22,402 nt of DNA from Methanomassiliicoccales archaeon PtaB.Bin134 (GCA_002067045.1 MVPZ01000076.1:1-22402), one strand, 5' to 3'; shown: positions 13,637 to 20,868, counted from the stretch's first letter. Translations and numbers: made by a program. The notes: generated by a model from the sequence alone, not told the origin.

Positions 13637-14410
13637 TCACACCCCCATTAGATAAGAACGCAGGCGCAGGGCCAGTTCCACGGAGGGAACGCTGATCACC
13701 CGCCCTTGTAGCGGCTCCAGCACCACCCCGAACTCCTCGGACACCATCACCAGGCCCATGCCGGTGTTCAGCCCGTCGGAGGGCAGCCTGAGCATGGGGG
13801 TGATGAAGTCGTCCGAGGCCAGGTGCAGCTGCTTGGCTATGTTCGCCCCCTCCCCGGACAGGGCCTTCGAGGTCACCATCATGGCGCCGCCGGGGAACGG
13901 CTCGAACGACATGGCGTGGATCCGCCGCAGCTCCTGGACCAGCCTTTCCCTGCTGCCATCCTCGAACTCGTAGATGGGGTCATAGGCCTGCAGCTCCTGG
14001 GCCGGGGTTTCGTCCATGATGTCCACCACCTCCACCTGCCGCCGGAACCTCTCCACCGCCTCCAACGGCAGGTCGCAGAGGAAGGGGATGGCCGAGGAGG
14101 TGCCCACGATGCGCTTCCTCTCATCCACCCCGTTCTTCATCAAGGCCCTTATGGCCTCCCCCGGGAAGTGGCCGAATTCCTCCTTACCGCAGAGCACCAG
14201 AACCCTGATCCCGGGGTTGGAGATGACGTTGACGATGACCTTCTCCAGCCCTATGTTCTCGGTCTTTAGGATGCCCTTTATACAGAACAGCTCTCCGGGT
14301 ACCTCCACCGCTCCGCGGCCGACTATGAGCACGGCCACGGCCGAAGCTTCGTTCCCCAATGTATAATCACCGCTGGCCAATGGCCAGGTTCCATTTCCGA
14401 CCGAATCCAT
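13637..14410 (-). CDS. mtxA: MtrA-like corrinoid protein with extra C-terminal domain (MtxA-like)
   Basis: This 257-residue protein has an N-terminal MtrA domain (about residues 10-145). It includes WPLASGDYTLGN, KTENIGLEKVIVNVISNPGIRVLVLCG, and the corrinoid-ligand histidine in KEEFGHFPGEA (H81, equivalent to the cobalt-binding His of MtrA). IPFLCDLPLEAVERFRRQVEVVDIMDE closes the domain. Residues about 150-257 form an extra soluble domain ending GVVLEPLQGRVISVPSVELALRLRSYLM, possibly the DUF4346 type; that name is from memory. The C-terminal membrane anchor of MtrA is missing, so it is probably cytoplasmic. I chose ATG 14410, preceded on the minus strand by AGGAGGGGGA, over the ATG at 14497, which would add 29 unrelated residues. 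It lies upstream of mtxH in a two-gene unit and is likely the methyl carrier for it. Confidence 0.85.
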   Translation of the reverse strand: MDSVGNGTWPLASGDYTLGNEASAVAVLIVGRGAVEVPGELFCIKGILKTENIGLEKVIVNVISNPGIRVLVLCGKEEFGHFPGEAIRALMKNGVDERKRIVGTSSAIPFLCDLPLEAVERFRRQVEVVDIMDETPAQELQAYDPIYEFEDGSRERLVQELRRIHAMSFEPFPGGAMMVTSKALSGEGANIAKQLHLASDDFITPMLRLPSDGLNTGMGLVMVSEEFGVVLEPLQGRVISVPSVELALRLRSYLMGV

Positions 14411-14434
14411 TCCCCCTCCTGCATTCAATTTCAA

Positions 14435-14446
14435 CAATATATAAAA
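14435..14446 (-). promoter_or_regulatory. TATA box of the mtxA-mtxH unit
   Basis: On the minus strand TTTTATATATTG lies 25-36 bases before the ATG at 14410. The spacing puts the transcript start within about ten bases of the start codon, overlapping the AGGAGGGGGA ribosome binding site. Confidence 0.6.
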
Positions 14447-14519
14447 CATCCCTGGCCAGCTATCCGCCGTTAAGGTCATCATGCGGCCAACCGTCAATTT
14501 CGGCGCTATGGGGACAATG

Positions 14520-14527
14520 CCTAAATA
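14520..14527 (+). promoter_or_regulatory. TATA-like element of the 241-residue Cys protein gene
   Basis: CTAAATAC lies about 40 bases before the ATG at 14566, with AGGAAGG at 14551-14557 between them. Together they support the 14566 start rather than the longer frame from 14359. Confidence 0.45.
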
Positions 14528-14565
14528 CCGAGGCTCTGGTAATACGCGGCAGGAAGGGATGTAAA

Positions 14566-15291
14566 ATGGGAGTATCTATAGCCGTATGCGAGCTTGACAG
14601 CGACAGCGCCTTGTGCAAGGTGGGCAAGACCACCCTGCTGAAGGTCAACCTCAGGGACGTCACCGGGTTCGAGGACCTGGCGGAGTTCGATCTGGTGGTA
14701 CCCATATCCCAGGCCAAGCTGGTCCTGGGGGCGGACTGGGAGGCGTTCCTGAAGCGCAACCGGTTGGACCCCGAGATGGAGACCCTGTACCTGGACAAGG
14801 TCAAGAACGAGGCGGACAGGCAGCTGCTCACCGCGGAGAGCCAGAAGCTCTACACCGGGTGGGTCTCCCTGGACAAGGTTCCGGCGGAGCGCAAGGCCGC
14901 GCTGATGGAGAAGGCCGGAGCGGACGACAGGCTGACCGGCTGGGACATGCTCTCCTTCGACGAGATGGGGGCCACCTGCGGCAAGTGCCCGCTCTCCTGG
15001 GACGAGGGCCGGGGCTGCATGGGCACCTTCGGTCCTGAGAACAGCGCGCTGCCCGGCATCGCCCAGAAGCACGGGTGCGTCATAGTGGCCAGCGTCCCCT
15101 CCTCCGTCCAGAGCAGGAGGCTTTTCACAGTGGAGGACGCCTCCAAGCTCCTGGAGGAGGTCAGGCTCCTGCGCGAGAAGCTTCCGGACGAGGGTAAGGT
15201 CATGGTCCGCCGGTACTCGGGCGTGCTTGACCGCCTGGAGAAGATGGGGAACGTCTGCGTCACCTACGGGACCCGCTTCTACTTCCTCTGA
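14566..15291 (+). CDS. Unknown protein with a CxxC-x7-C cysteine motif
   Basis: I do not recognise this 241-residue soluble protein. The N terminus (GVSIAVCELDSDSALCKVGKTTLLKVNL) looks like beta strands, and the middle is helical and charged. The most distinctive part is GATCGKCPLSWDEGRGCMG followed by QKHGCVIVAS, near residues 140-175. That gives four cysteines able to bind a metal or iron-sulfur cluster. The C-terminal third has a long amphipathic helix (EDASKLLEEVRLLREKL). It is divergent from the mtxA-mtxH unit, and the two promoters lie in a 155-base gap. The short distance to a small CxxC protein downstream (63 bases, same strand) may mean a functional link. Confidence 0.75.
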   Translation: MGVSIAVCELDSDSALCKVGKTTLLKVNLRDVTGFEDLAEFDLVVPISQAKLVLGADWEAFLKRNRLDPEMETLYLDKVKNEADRQLLTAESQKLYTGWVSLDKVPAERKAALMEKAGADDRLTGWDMLSFDEMGATCGKCPLSWDEGRGCMGTFGPENSALPGIAQKHGCVIVASVPSSVQSRRLFTVEDASKLLEEVRLLREKLPDEGKVMVRRYSGVLDRLEKMGNVCVTYGTRFYFL

Positions 15292-15354
15292 GGCCGCAAG
15301 GCCCCACCGAAACCCTTTTCTTACTTTTACGTCCATAGTCGCGACGGGTTCCCG

Positions 15355-15636
15355 ATGAGCGACAAGGATTCCAAGCTTAATTGCGTGGGCTGCGACACCG
15401 GTCTCTCCTTCAGCGAGGGCGAGAAGCTCCTGGTCAACGGCCAGCTGGTGGAGCTCAGCGGCCTCGAGGAGCTGATGGAGGGGGTCAGGAAGATGAAGCT
15501 GGCCCAGCGGAGGCAGGTGGCCGATGAGCTTCTGGCCTTGGCCAAGGTACGGAACGATATCCCCCAGGAGGCCGAACGCCAGTACCGGGACGCCCTCATG
15601 GACGAGTACGACCGCCGCTACCTGTCCATTATGTGA
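15355..15636 (+). CDS. Small CxxC protein of unknown function
   Basis: This 93-residue protein has one N-terminal CVGC motif (residues 10-13). A short beta-like stretch (KLLVNGQLVELSG) follows, then two to three charged helices ending EYDRRYLSIM. I do not recognise its function; binding of a metal, or a role as a small adaptor, is possible. The start ATG has no strong Shine-Dalgarno sequence. Its stop TGA abuts the stop of the convergent membrane-protein gene, forming TGATCA at 15634-15639 with no spacer. Confidence 0.65.
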   Translation: MSDKDSKLNCVGCDTGLSFSEGEKLLVNGQLVELSGLEELMEGVRKMKLAQRRQVADELLALAKVRNDIPQEAERQYRDALMDEYDRRYLSIM

Positions 15637-16644
15637 TCAGGTGACCCTCAGGTTCAGGTTGAGGCTCTGGACCTCGTTCTCGACCGCTCCGATGATCCGG
15701 TCCTCAGCGGAGGTACCGGTGTAATCGAGCAGGTGGGAGGGGGAGAAGGGCAGCGAGGGCGATTCGTCTTTGTAAAGCAGGAACCAGAGCTTGAACTCCC
15801 CTTCCACGCTCACATTGAAGTCGTAAGGCAGCTCCCACTGCGGCCGCCACTCGCCCTCCAGGTCCACGTCGGTGTGGTCCAGGGTGACGGTGAAGGCGTC
15901 GAAGTAGAGCATCTGGTGCACCTGTGTGACATTGTCCACGAAGCTCATGTTCACCAGCCAGAGCTCCACGGTGTACTCCACAGTGCGATGTTCATGATTG
16001 GCGATGCCGATGATCACCGAGGCCTCCTCCCCCACGGTCAGGTTCCGGGGGTACCCGGTGGCGTTCCCTCCCGGCCCCAATATGTAGAACTCGGTGAAGC
16101 TCTCCCCTTGCCGGGGGACGGCCACCACGTACACCAGAGCTATGACGGAGGAAAGGATGGATATGACCAGGATAACGGTGAGCACGCGATCCAGCCCCTT
16201 CTCCGCCCTGAACTGGGCCAGGTACCTGTCCCAGGTGGCCTGGGGGTCGAAGGGCAGGTAGGGTGCCTCGGCCAGCTCCCTTCGGTACAGGCCGCCGGCG
16301 CTCAGTGCGACGTTCAAGGCGGCCAGGGAGAACAGTATGGGCGCCAGGCGTATCCCGAACGGGGTGTAGTTCAGCCCGAATCCCACCAGTGGGGATATGG
16401 CGATGCTCAGTCCGAAGGAGAGCGCCACCCGTTCGATGATCTCCAGGTCCTTGGCTTCGGGGAACAGCACGGACAGCGCCGCGTATCCCGGGAAGAAAAG
16501 TATGAAGGGCAGCCCCACCACCACCCGGACCACGCTTTCCGGAAGGGCGTAGATCACCAGGATCAGCAGGAGGGACATGATGATTATCGTCCAAAGGTCC
16601 CAATCCCGCCTGGGCCGAAGCTTCATGAGCATCATGGAGTTCAT
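15637..16644 (-). CDS. DUF1616-like membrane protein
   Basis: This protein of about 335 residues has an N-terminal membrane domain with hydrophobic segments in TIIIMSLLLILVIYALP, VVVGLPFILFFPGYAALSVLF and RVALSFGLSIAISPLVGFGLNY. More follow in LAPILFSLAALNVAL and VLTVILVISILSSVIALVYVV. The C-terminal 160 residues form a beta-rich domain predicted outside the cell, with NxT/S sites such as NATG, NLTVG, NMSF, NVTQ and NVSV that could be N-glycosylated. This architecture and the GLPFILFFPGYAA segment fit archaeal DUF1616, often found near surface-protein and glycosylation genes; its biochemical role is unknown. Four in-frame ATGs (16644, 16635, 16632, 16626) compete as start. The open frame continues upstream to 17556, but that part is antisense to a real gene. 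Confidence 0.78.
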   Translation of the reverse strand: MNSMMLMKLRPRRDWDLWTIIIMSLLLILVIYALPESVVRVVVGLPFILFFPGYAALSVLFPEAKDLEIIERVALSFGLSIAISPLVGFGLNYTPFGIRLAPILFSLAALNVALSAGGLYRRELAEAPYLPFDPQATWDRYLAQFRAEKGLDRVLTVILVISILSSVIALVYVVAVPRQGESFTEFYILGPGGNATGYPRNLTVGEEASVIIGIANHEHRTVEYTVELWLVNMSFVDNVTQVHQMLYFDAFTVTLDHTDVDLEGEWRPQWELPYDFNVSVEGEFKLWFLLYKDESPSLPFSPSHLLDYTGTSAEDRIIGAVENEVQSLNLNLRVT

Positions 16645-16686
16645 CAGGGTATTTATCGGTTTTCGACCTCCTCCCCCTTCCTGACC

Positions 16687-16699
16687 ATTTATTAATAAT
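16687..16699. promoter_or_regulatory. Shared AT-rich divergent promoter
   Basis: The near-palindromic TTTATTAATAATT can serve as a TATA box on both strands. On the plus strand it lies 24-36 bases before the ATG at 16723, predicting a leaderless mRNA. On the minus strand it would drive the DUF1616-like gene, whose leader would contain GGAGGAGG at about 16669-16676. A second minus-strand TATA candidate, GATAAATACC, lies at about 16648-16657. Confidence 0.45.
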
Positions 16700-16722
16700 T
16701 CGAGCATCATTCCCGCAAGCAC

Positions 16723-17547
16723 ATGGCGCTCTGCGAGCTGTTCGACCTCGAGGAGATAGAGCTGTTGGAAAGCTCCTTCGAAGACCTCACCAACGAATCC
16801 CTGCTGGTCCATATGCTGAGGGGCTCCAACGAGGTTCGGCTGCTCATAGACCATGACGAGATACCCCTGGCCATGGCCAGGGAGGACCACGGCTGGAAGG
16901 CGGTCAGCTTCCTGTGGAAGGAGCCCTCCGAGGAGCTCATCGAGGTCATTCCCGGGCTGGACATCAAGGTCTTCACCTGCGACGCCGAGACCTATCGCGA
17001 GGCGGTCTGCGATCACTTCAGCCGCAGGCTGCTGGCCGAGGTAGAGCCGGCCATGGAGGACCTGCCCGAGGACCGGGTCAAGAAGGTCTCCGACCTGGTC
17101 TGGAAGGAGTGGAACTTCAGACCCGGCGACCTGTGCTACGACTGCTGCTGCGGGAGCGGGGCGGGCAGCATGGCCCTCTCCAAGGTCGGCATGCGCTCCT
17201 TCGCCTTCGACCTGGACAGGGGGCTTCTCAGCCGCGGACTGGCCTCCGGGAGGCTGCAGACCTACAGCACCGCGCATCTGGACGCCACCAAGGTCTCGCA
17301 GTACCTCCGGAGGGCGCCGTACGCCCTGATGCTCATGGCCGGTGACATCAACCCGGTGAACGAATGGCTGTGGAAGAGGATCTTCGAACAGGTGCTGATG
17401 CTCGGCGACAAGGTCATGGTCACCGTTGGGAGCGAGGAGGAGGCCCAGAGGCTCAGGGCCTGGGCGGAGGCTGTCGGCCGTCCCTGCCGGGTGTTCGAGA
17501 ACGAGAGGGATGCCTTCTACGACCGGTGGGTGTGCTCCATCGGTTGA
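16723..17547 (+). CDS. SAM-dependent methyltransferase-like protein
   Basis: This 274-residue protein has a C-terminal Rossmann-like domain with a glycine-rich SAM-binding loop CYDCCCGSGAGSMAL (residues 138-152; compare DxxCGSG). An acidic strand end, FAFDLDRGLL, follows. The N-terminal 130 residues carry EVRLLIDHDEIPLAMAREDHGW and VIPGLDIKVFTCDAETYREAV and may bind substrate. The triple cysteine in the SAM loop is unusual. It lacks the cysteine pairs expected of an ArsM arsenite methyltransferase, and I see no tRNA- or rRNA-binding domain, so the substrate is unknown. It starts right behind a divergent promoter and is followed after 51 bases by the DUF169 gene. Confidence 0.65.
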   Translation: MALCELFDLEEIELLESSFEDLTNESLLVHMLRGSNEVRLLIDHDEIPLAMAREDHGWKAVSFLWKEPSEELIEVIPGLDIKVFTCDAETYREAVCDHFSRRLLAEVEPAMEDLPEDRVKKVSDLVWKEWNFRPGDLCYDCCCGSGAGSMALSKVGMRSFAFDLDRGLLSRGLASGRLQTYSTAHLDATKVSQYLRRAPYALMLMAGDINPVNEWLWKRIFEQVLMLGDKVMVTVGSEEEAQRLRAWAEAVGRPCRVFENERDAFYDRWVCSIG

Positions 17548-17554
17548 CCGTACC

Positions 17555-17569
17555 AATATTTTATCTAGC
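17555..17569 (+). promoter_or_regulatory. TATA box of the DUF169 gene
   Basis: AATATTTTATCTAGC lies 30-44 bases before the TTG start at 17599. AGGTG (17589-17593) then stands 5 bases before the TTG. The TTTTATCTAGC part is identical to the promoter string at 1377-1387. Confidence 0.5.
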
Positions 17570-17598
17570 TGTCAGGGTCTTTTCTACCAGGTGTTAAA

Positions 17599-18306
17599 TT
17601 GACCGACTACGCCAAATGCTCCCAGGTCCTGAAGGAGGTCCTGGAGCTGAAGAGTGAGCCGGTGGCGGTCACCTTGGTCAAGAAGGGCCAATCCCTTCCC
17701 GAGGGCTATCAGGTCCCGGAGAAGAACATCCGCCACTGCCAATCGATAATGAGGGCTAGGAGAGGGGAGAAACTGCTGCTCACCGGGGAGAAGCACGCCT
17801 GTCACGTGGGCGCTTCGGCCCTGGGCATTGTTCCCATCCCTGAGAAGGTCAAGACCGGGGAGTTCCACTACAACATCGGCATGTTCGACTCCGTGGCCGC
17901 GGCCAAGAAGATGATCGAGGAGAGACCCGAGCTGGAATGCGGGAGCATCCTGGCCACGGCGGTCTCCCCCCTGAGCAAGACCGAGATCCCGCCGGATGTG
18001 GTCATAGTCACAGGCACCCCGGAGCAGATGTACTGGCTGCTCCCGGTGGCCGCCAAGTTCTATGAGGGCGGAAAGATGCTGGTGGAGCTTGAACCGTTCC
18101 AGGCCAGCTGCGCCTACTCCACGGTCTTCCCCTACATGAAGGACACCGTGAGCATGTCCATCGGCTGCTACGGATGCCGCAAGTCCACGGACCTGGAGCC
18201 CTCGGAGATGCTGGTGGGCATTCCGGCCAGCAAGCTGGAGGCCATGGTCCAGGCCCTGGAAAGGCTCAAGGCCCCTCGAGAGAAGGGCAAGATCAAGACC
18301 GGCTGA
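17599..18306 (+). CDS. DUF169-family protein
   Basis: This 235-residue soluble protein fits the DUF169 family, found widely in methanogens and anaerobes and of unsettled function. Recognisable segments are LKSEPVAVTLVKKGQSLPEGY near the N terminus and KHACHVGASALGI. The VVIVTGTPEQMYWLLPVAAKFYEGG segment follows, then a C-terminal cysteine cluster (SCAYSTVFPYMKDT then GCYGCRKSTD). The TTG start is used because AGGTG is correctly spaced and a TATA box precedes it; no ATG is available near the conserved N terminus. A T-rich terminator follows, so it is probably a single-gene unit. The cysteines hint at metal or redox chemistry, but this is inference. Confidence 0.8.
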   Translation: MTDYAKCSQVLKEVLELKSEPVAVTLVKKGQSLPEGYQVPEKNIRHCQSIMRARRGEKLLLTGEKHACHVGASALGIVPIPEKVKTGEFHYNIGMFDSVAAAKKMIEERPELECGSILATAVSPLSKTEIPPDVVIVTGTPEQMYWLLPVAAKFYEGGKMLVELEPFQASCAYSTVFPYMKDTVSMSIGCYGCRKSTDLEPSEMLVGIPASKLEAMVQALERLKAPREKGKIKTG

Positions 18307-18314
18307 AAAACCAC

Positions 18315-18347
18315 TTTTTTCAAATTTTTTTCTTCATTTTGCCTTTT
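18315..18347 (+). terminator. T-rich archaeal terminator
   Basis: Several runs of five to seven T residues occur within 40 bases of the DUF169 stop codon (18304-18306), as in intrinsic archaeal termination. No strong stem is seen. Confidence 0.55.
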
Positions 18348-18392
18348 TGATGAAATAAAAGTTCAAATAGACCTAAAATTAATGGTCATTTC

Positions 18393-18405
18393 GCAAACAA
18401 TTTGC
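18393..18405. promoter_or_regulatory. Palindrome at the start site of the Lrp-type gene
   Basis: GCAAA-CAA-TTTGC is a perfect 5-3-5 dyad ending 10 bases before the ATG at 18416. TATA-like CCTAAAATTAATGG lies at 18371-18384, so the palindrome overlaps the predicted transcription start. A protein bound here would block the gene, as expected for autoregulation by an Lrp-family protein. Confidence 0.45.
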
Positions 18406-18415
18406 AGGTGCGACC

Positions 18416-18895
18416 ATGGATCTCATTGACTTAGAGGTCCTCAGGATGCTGAGGAAGAACGCCCGGGAGGGGCTGGGCGTGATAGCCGATCAGCTCGGGG
18501 TCTCCAAGGCCACGGTCAGCAGGCGTATCTCCCGGCTCGAGGAGGCCGGTTACGTGAACGCGTATACGATGCAGGTGAATACCGCCAAGATCGGATTGAT
18601 GCGCGCCCTCATCGGACTGCAGGTGGTCGGCTCCCCGCTCACCGCGGTCATCGACGAGCTGAAGAAGTTCCCCGGCATCCAGTACGTGTACAAGGTTTTC
18701 GGAGACCACTCCCTGATCTGCGAGGTCTACTCAACCAGCGTGGACAGCCTCTATGACCTGATCCAGGACAAGATAGTCAACATCCCCAGCGTGCAGAGGG
18801 TTGAGGTGGACATCCTCATCGAGCGCATCCCCATCAACGAGGATGCCATGTTCGACCTGGCCTTGCCCATGGCCGAGAGCGACGATTCCCACTGA
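18416..18895 (+). CDS. Lrp/AsnC-family transcription regulator
   Basis: This 159-residue protein has an N-terminal helix-turn-helix (LIDLEVLRMLRKNAREGLG with recognition helix SKATVSRRISRLEEAGYV, about residues 3-45). A RAM/effector domain follows (GLQVVGSPLTAVIDELKKFPGIQYVYKVFGDHSLICEVYS, about 65-145). DNA-binding dimers or octamers of this family sense amino acids or metabolic state. It has its own promoter with a palindrome at the transcription start, and CAGGTG lies just before the ATG. It sits directly upstream of ycaO-tfuA and mcr but has a separate promoter from them. Control of the adjacent methanogenesis genes is possible, not shown. Confidence 0.9.
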   Translation: MDLIDLEVLRMLRKNAREGLGVIADQLGVSKATVSRRISRLEEAGYVNAYTMQVNTAKIGLMRALIGLQVVGSPLTAVIDELKKFPGIQYVYKVFGDHSLICEVYSTSVDSLYDLIQDKIVNIPSVQRVEVDILIERIPINEDAMFDLALPMAESDDSH

Positions 18896-18941
18896 GGCCG
18901 GAACGCAAAACCTTAATCAACGCTAGTGGAGTTTCCCGTCC

Positions 18942-20138
18942 ATGGAACTCAGACCCGCTCCCAAGACCTACACCAAGGACGGCCACCGGGCCATCAGTCC
19001 CGCGGCCACCCTGAAGAAGGTTGAACCGTTGCTCGCCACGGCAGGGATAACCAGGGTAGCGGACATAACCGACCTGGACCGCATCGGGATACCGGTCTTC
19101 TCCAGCATACGCCCTGGGGCCAAGGAGGGCGCCATATCTATATACAACGGAAAAGGCGCCAGCCGGGAGCAGGCCAAGGTCTCGGCCATAATGGAGGCCA
19201 TGGAGCGCTATTCCGCCGAGTACAGGGACGACAAGGTGCGCCGGGACCTCTTGGAGAACATGCTATCTTCAGAGAACGCGGTGGACCCACGGTCGCTCAT
19301 ACTTCCCCAGATGATCAACATGCACGTGCACTACCAGCCCATCGCCTGGGTAAAGGGCTTCGACCTGATGGAGGGCGAGGAGGTCTGGGTGCCGGCGTCC
19401 GCGGTGTTCCATCCTTACCAATCGACCAAGGACCTGCAGCTGTTCCGCACCAACACCAACGGCCTGGCCTCCGGCAACAACATGGAGGAGGCGGTGCTGC
19501 ACGCCATGTGCGAGGTCATCGAGCGGGATGGATGGTCGATATGCGAGGCCCAGAGGCTCCCTCGCGGCGACATCATCGTGGAGGAGGACTGCCCGGTGGT
19601 ATCGGAGCTCCTGGAGAAGTTCCGCTCCCAGGGCGTGGAGGTGCACCTGAAGGACCTGACCAGCGATGTGGGGGTCCCCACCATCGCCGCGGCCGCCGAC
19701 GATGTGCGCATGAAGGACCCCGCCCTGCTCAACCTGGGCGTGGGAACCCATCTCAGCCCCAGGGTGGCGGCCATTCGGGCGCTCACCGAGGTGGCCCAGA
19801 GCCGCTGCACGCAGATCCACGGGGCCAGGGAGGACACCACCAAGGCCGACCTCAACCGCACCGTGGGCTATGAGCGCATGAAGCGGCTGAACTCCATGTA
19901 CTTCTCCTCGTCATCGGACGGGAGGCGCATATCCGACTACGAGGAGCGGGACACCAAGGACCTGCTGGAGGACATCGAGGTGATCCTGGAACGGTTGGAC
20001 TCCCTGGGCTTCGACCGGGTGGTGGCCGTGGACCTCACCCGTCCGGAGCTGGGCATACCGGTGGTGCGCATGATCATCCCCGGGATGGAGATATACGCCA
20101 TGGACATGGACCGTGAGGGTCCGAGGCTGGGGGCATGA
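18942..20138 (+). CDS. ycaO: YcaO-family protein (methanogenesis marker 1; McrA thioamidation)
   Basis: YcaO proteins activate a peptide backbone amide with ATP. In methanogens YcaO with TfuA installs thioglycine in McrA. The 398-residue protein shows the ATP-binding elements SAIMEAMERYSAEY (residues 81-94), NGLASGNNMEEAVLHAMCEVIERD (173-196) and GVGTHLSPRVAAIRALTEVAQSR (E and R residues conserved). The C terminus (GMEIYAMDMDREGPRLGA) lacks the proline-rich tail of azoline-forming YcaO enzymes. It overlaps tfuA by 4 bases (ATGA) and lies about 0.9 kb before mcrB, supporting the McrA role. TATA-like CTTAATCAA near 18911 would give a nearly leaderless transcript. Confidence 0.93.
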   Translation: MELRPAPKTYTKDGHRAISPAATLKKVEPLLATAGITRVADITDLDRIGIPVFSSIRPGAKEGAISIYNGKGASREQAKVSAIMEAMERYSAEYRDDKVRRDLLENMLSSENAVDPRSLILPQMINMHVHYQPIAWVKGFDLMEGEEVWVPASAVFHPYQSTKDLQLFRTNTNGLASGNNMEEAVLHAMCEVIERDGWSICEAQRLPRGDIIVEEDCPVVSELLEKFRSQGVEVHLKDLTSDVGVPTIAAAADDVRMKDPALLNLGVGTHLSPRVAAIRALTEVAQSRCTQIHGAREDTTKADLNRTVGYERMKRLNSMYFSSSSDGRRISDYEERDTKDLLEDIEVILERLDSLGFDRVVAVDLTRPELGIPVVRMIIPGMEIYAMDMDREGPRLGA

Positions 20139-20770
20139 GCCGGCCGATCATCTACCTGGGCCCGAGCCTTCCCTTGGCCGAGGCGCGCGCCATCCTCGAG
20201 GCGGACTACCGCCCTCCGGTGAAGAGGGGTGACCTCAGCGCCCTGCAGGACGCCGAGCTGGTCGGCATCATCGATGGGGTCTTCCTGCAGAACTGCTCCG
20301 TGGGCCACCGGGAGATACTGGCCCTTATTCAGCGGGGGGTCCGGGTGGTCGGCGGGGGCAGCATGGGGGCCCTGCGGGCCGCGGAGATGCGGCAATACGG
20401 CATGAAGGGCGTGGGCAGGATATTCGAGATGTACGCCTCCGGGAGGATAGAGGGGGATGACGAGGTGGCCCTGGTCTTCGACCCGGAGAACATGGAGCCC
20501 CTCTCCGAGCCCATGGTGAACCTGCGATTCATGCTCGACAGGGCCCTGGAACTGGGGGAGATCGATGATATCGAGCGGGGGGAGCTGATCGACCGTCTGC
20601 GCTCGACATACTATCCGAGACGCAACATACCTGGGTTCCTGTCCATCGCGGACACGGTGCTAGGGCCTAAAAGGGGGAATGAGTTCCGCGAACTTTTTGT
20701 GGTTATCTACCATGATATTAAGAAGGAGGATGCAATTTCCGTTGTAAATCATATAAAGAACATGATCTAA
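20135..20770 (+). CDS. tfuA: TfuA-family partner of YcaO
   Basis: TfuA-like proteins work with YcaO in backbone thioamidation, probably by supplying or handling sulfide. In methanogens they are needed for McrA thioglycine. The 211-residue protein has IIYLGPSLP at residues 5-13, IIDGVFLQNCSVGHREI at 45-61 and the characteristic GGGSMGALRAAEM (73-85). The start overlaps the ycaO stop (ATGA), so translation is coupled. A run of seven Ts directly after the stop ends the unit before the mcr control region. Confidence 0.92.
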   Translation: MSRPIIYLGPSLPLAEARAILEADYRPPVKRGDLSALQDAELVGIIDGVFLQNCSVGHREILALIQRGVRVVGGGSMGALRAAEMRQYGMKGVGRIFEMYASGRIEGDDEVALVFDPENMEPLSEPMVNLRFMLDRALELGEIDDIERGELIDRLRSTYYPRRNIPGFLSIADTVLGPKRGNEFRELFVVIYHDIKKEDAISVVNHIKNMI

Positions 20771-20777
20771 GGGAGGA

Positions 20778-20784
20778 TTTTTTT
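20778..20784 (+). terminator. T-run terminator after tfuA
   Basis: Seven consecutive Ts begin 8 bases after the tfuA stop codon, in an AT-rich context (TTTTTTTATTATA). This is consistent with archaeal intrinsic termination separating ycaO-tfuA from mcr. Confidence 0.5.
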
Positions 20785-20834
20785 ATTATAAGAGCATTTC
20801 AAAAAAATTTAATTTACGCACCTAACAATATATT

Positions 20835-20868
20835 ACATTTGTTAAATATTAAAAAATTTTACAACGTT
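20835..20868 (+). promoter_or_regulatory. Two-block element shared with the CoM methyltransferase promoter
   Basis: ACATTTGTTAA (20835-20845), a 9-base spacer, then AATTTTACAA and CGTT (20855-20868) match the blocks upstream of the CoM methyltransferase gene in the same order and orientation. Here the first block also belongs to the dyad TAACAA-10 bases-TTGTTA (20823-20844). The element lies about 85 bases upstream of the mcr TATA box. TTAAATATT inside it could itself be a core promoter element, which would give mcr a leader of about 180 bases. Confidence 0.5.

Noticed and set aside
16723..17547. Arsenite methyltransferase ArsM, given the arsenic genes elsewhere
   Set aside because: The SAM loop is present but the separated conserved cysteine pairs and domain order of ArsM are not visible, and it is 10 kb from the arsenic genes.
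16645..17556. An N-terminal extension of the DUF1616-like gene giving 639 residues
   Set aside because: The added 300 residues are antisense to the SAM-methyltransferase-like gene and lack hydrophobic or domain signal. Promoter elements lie between the two genes.
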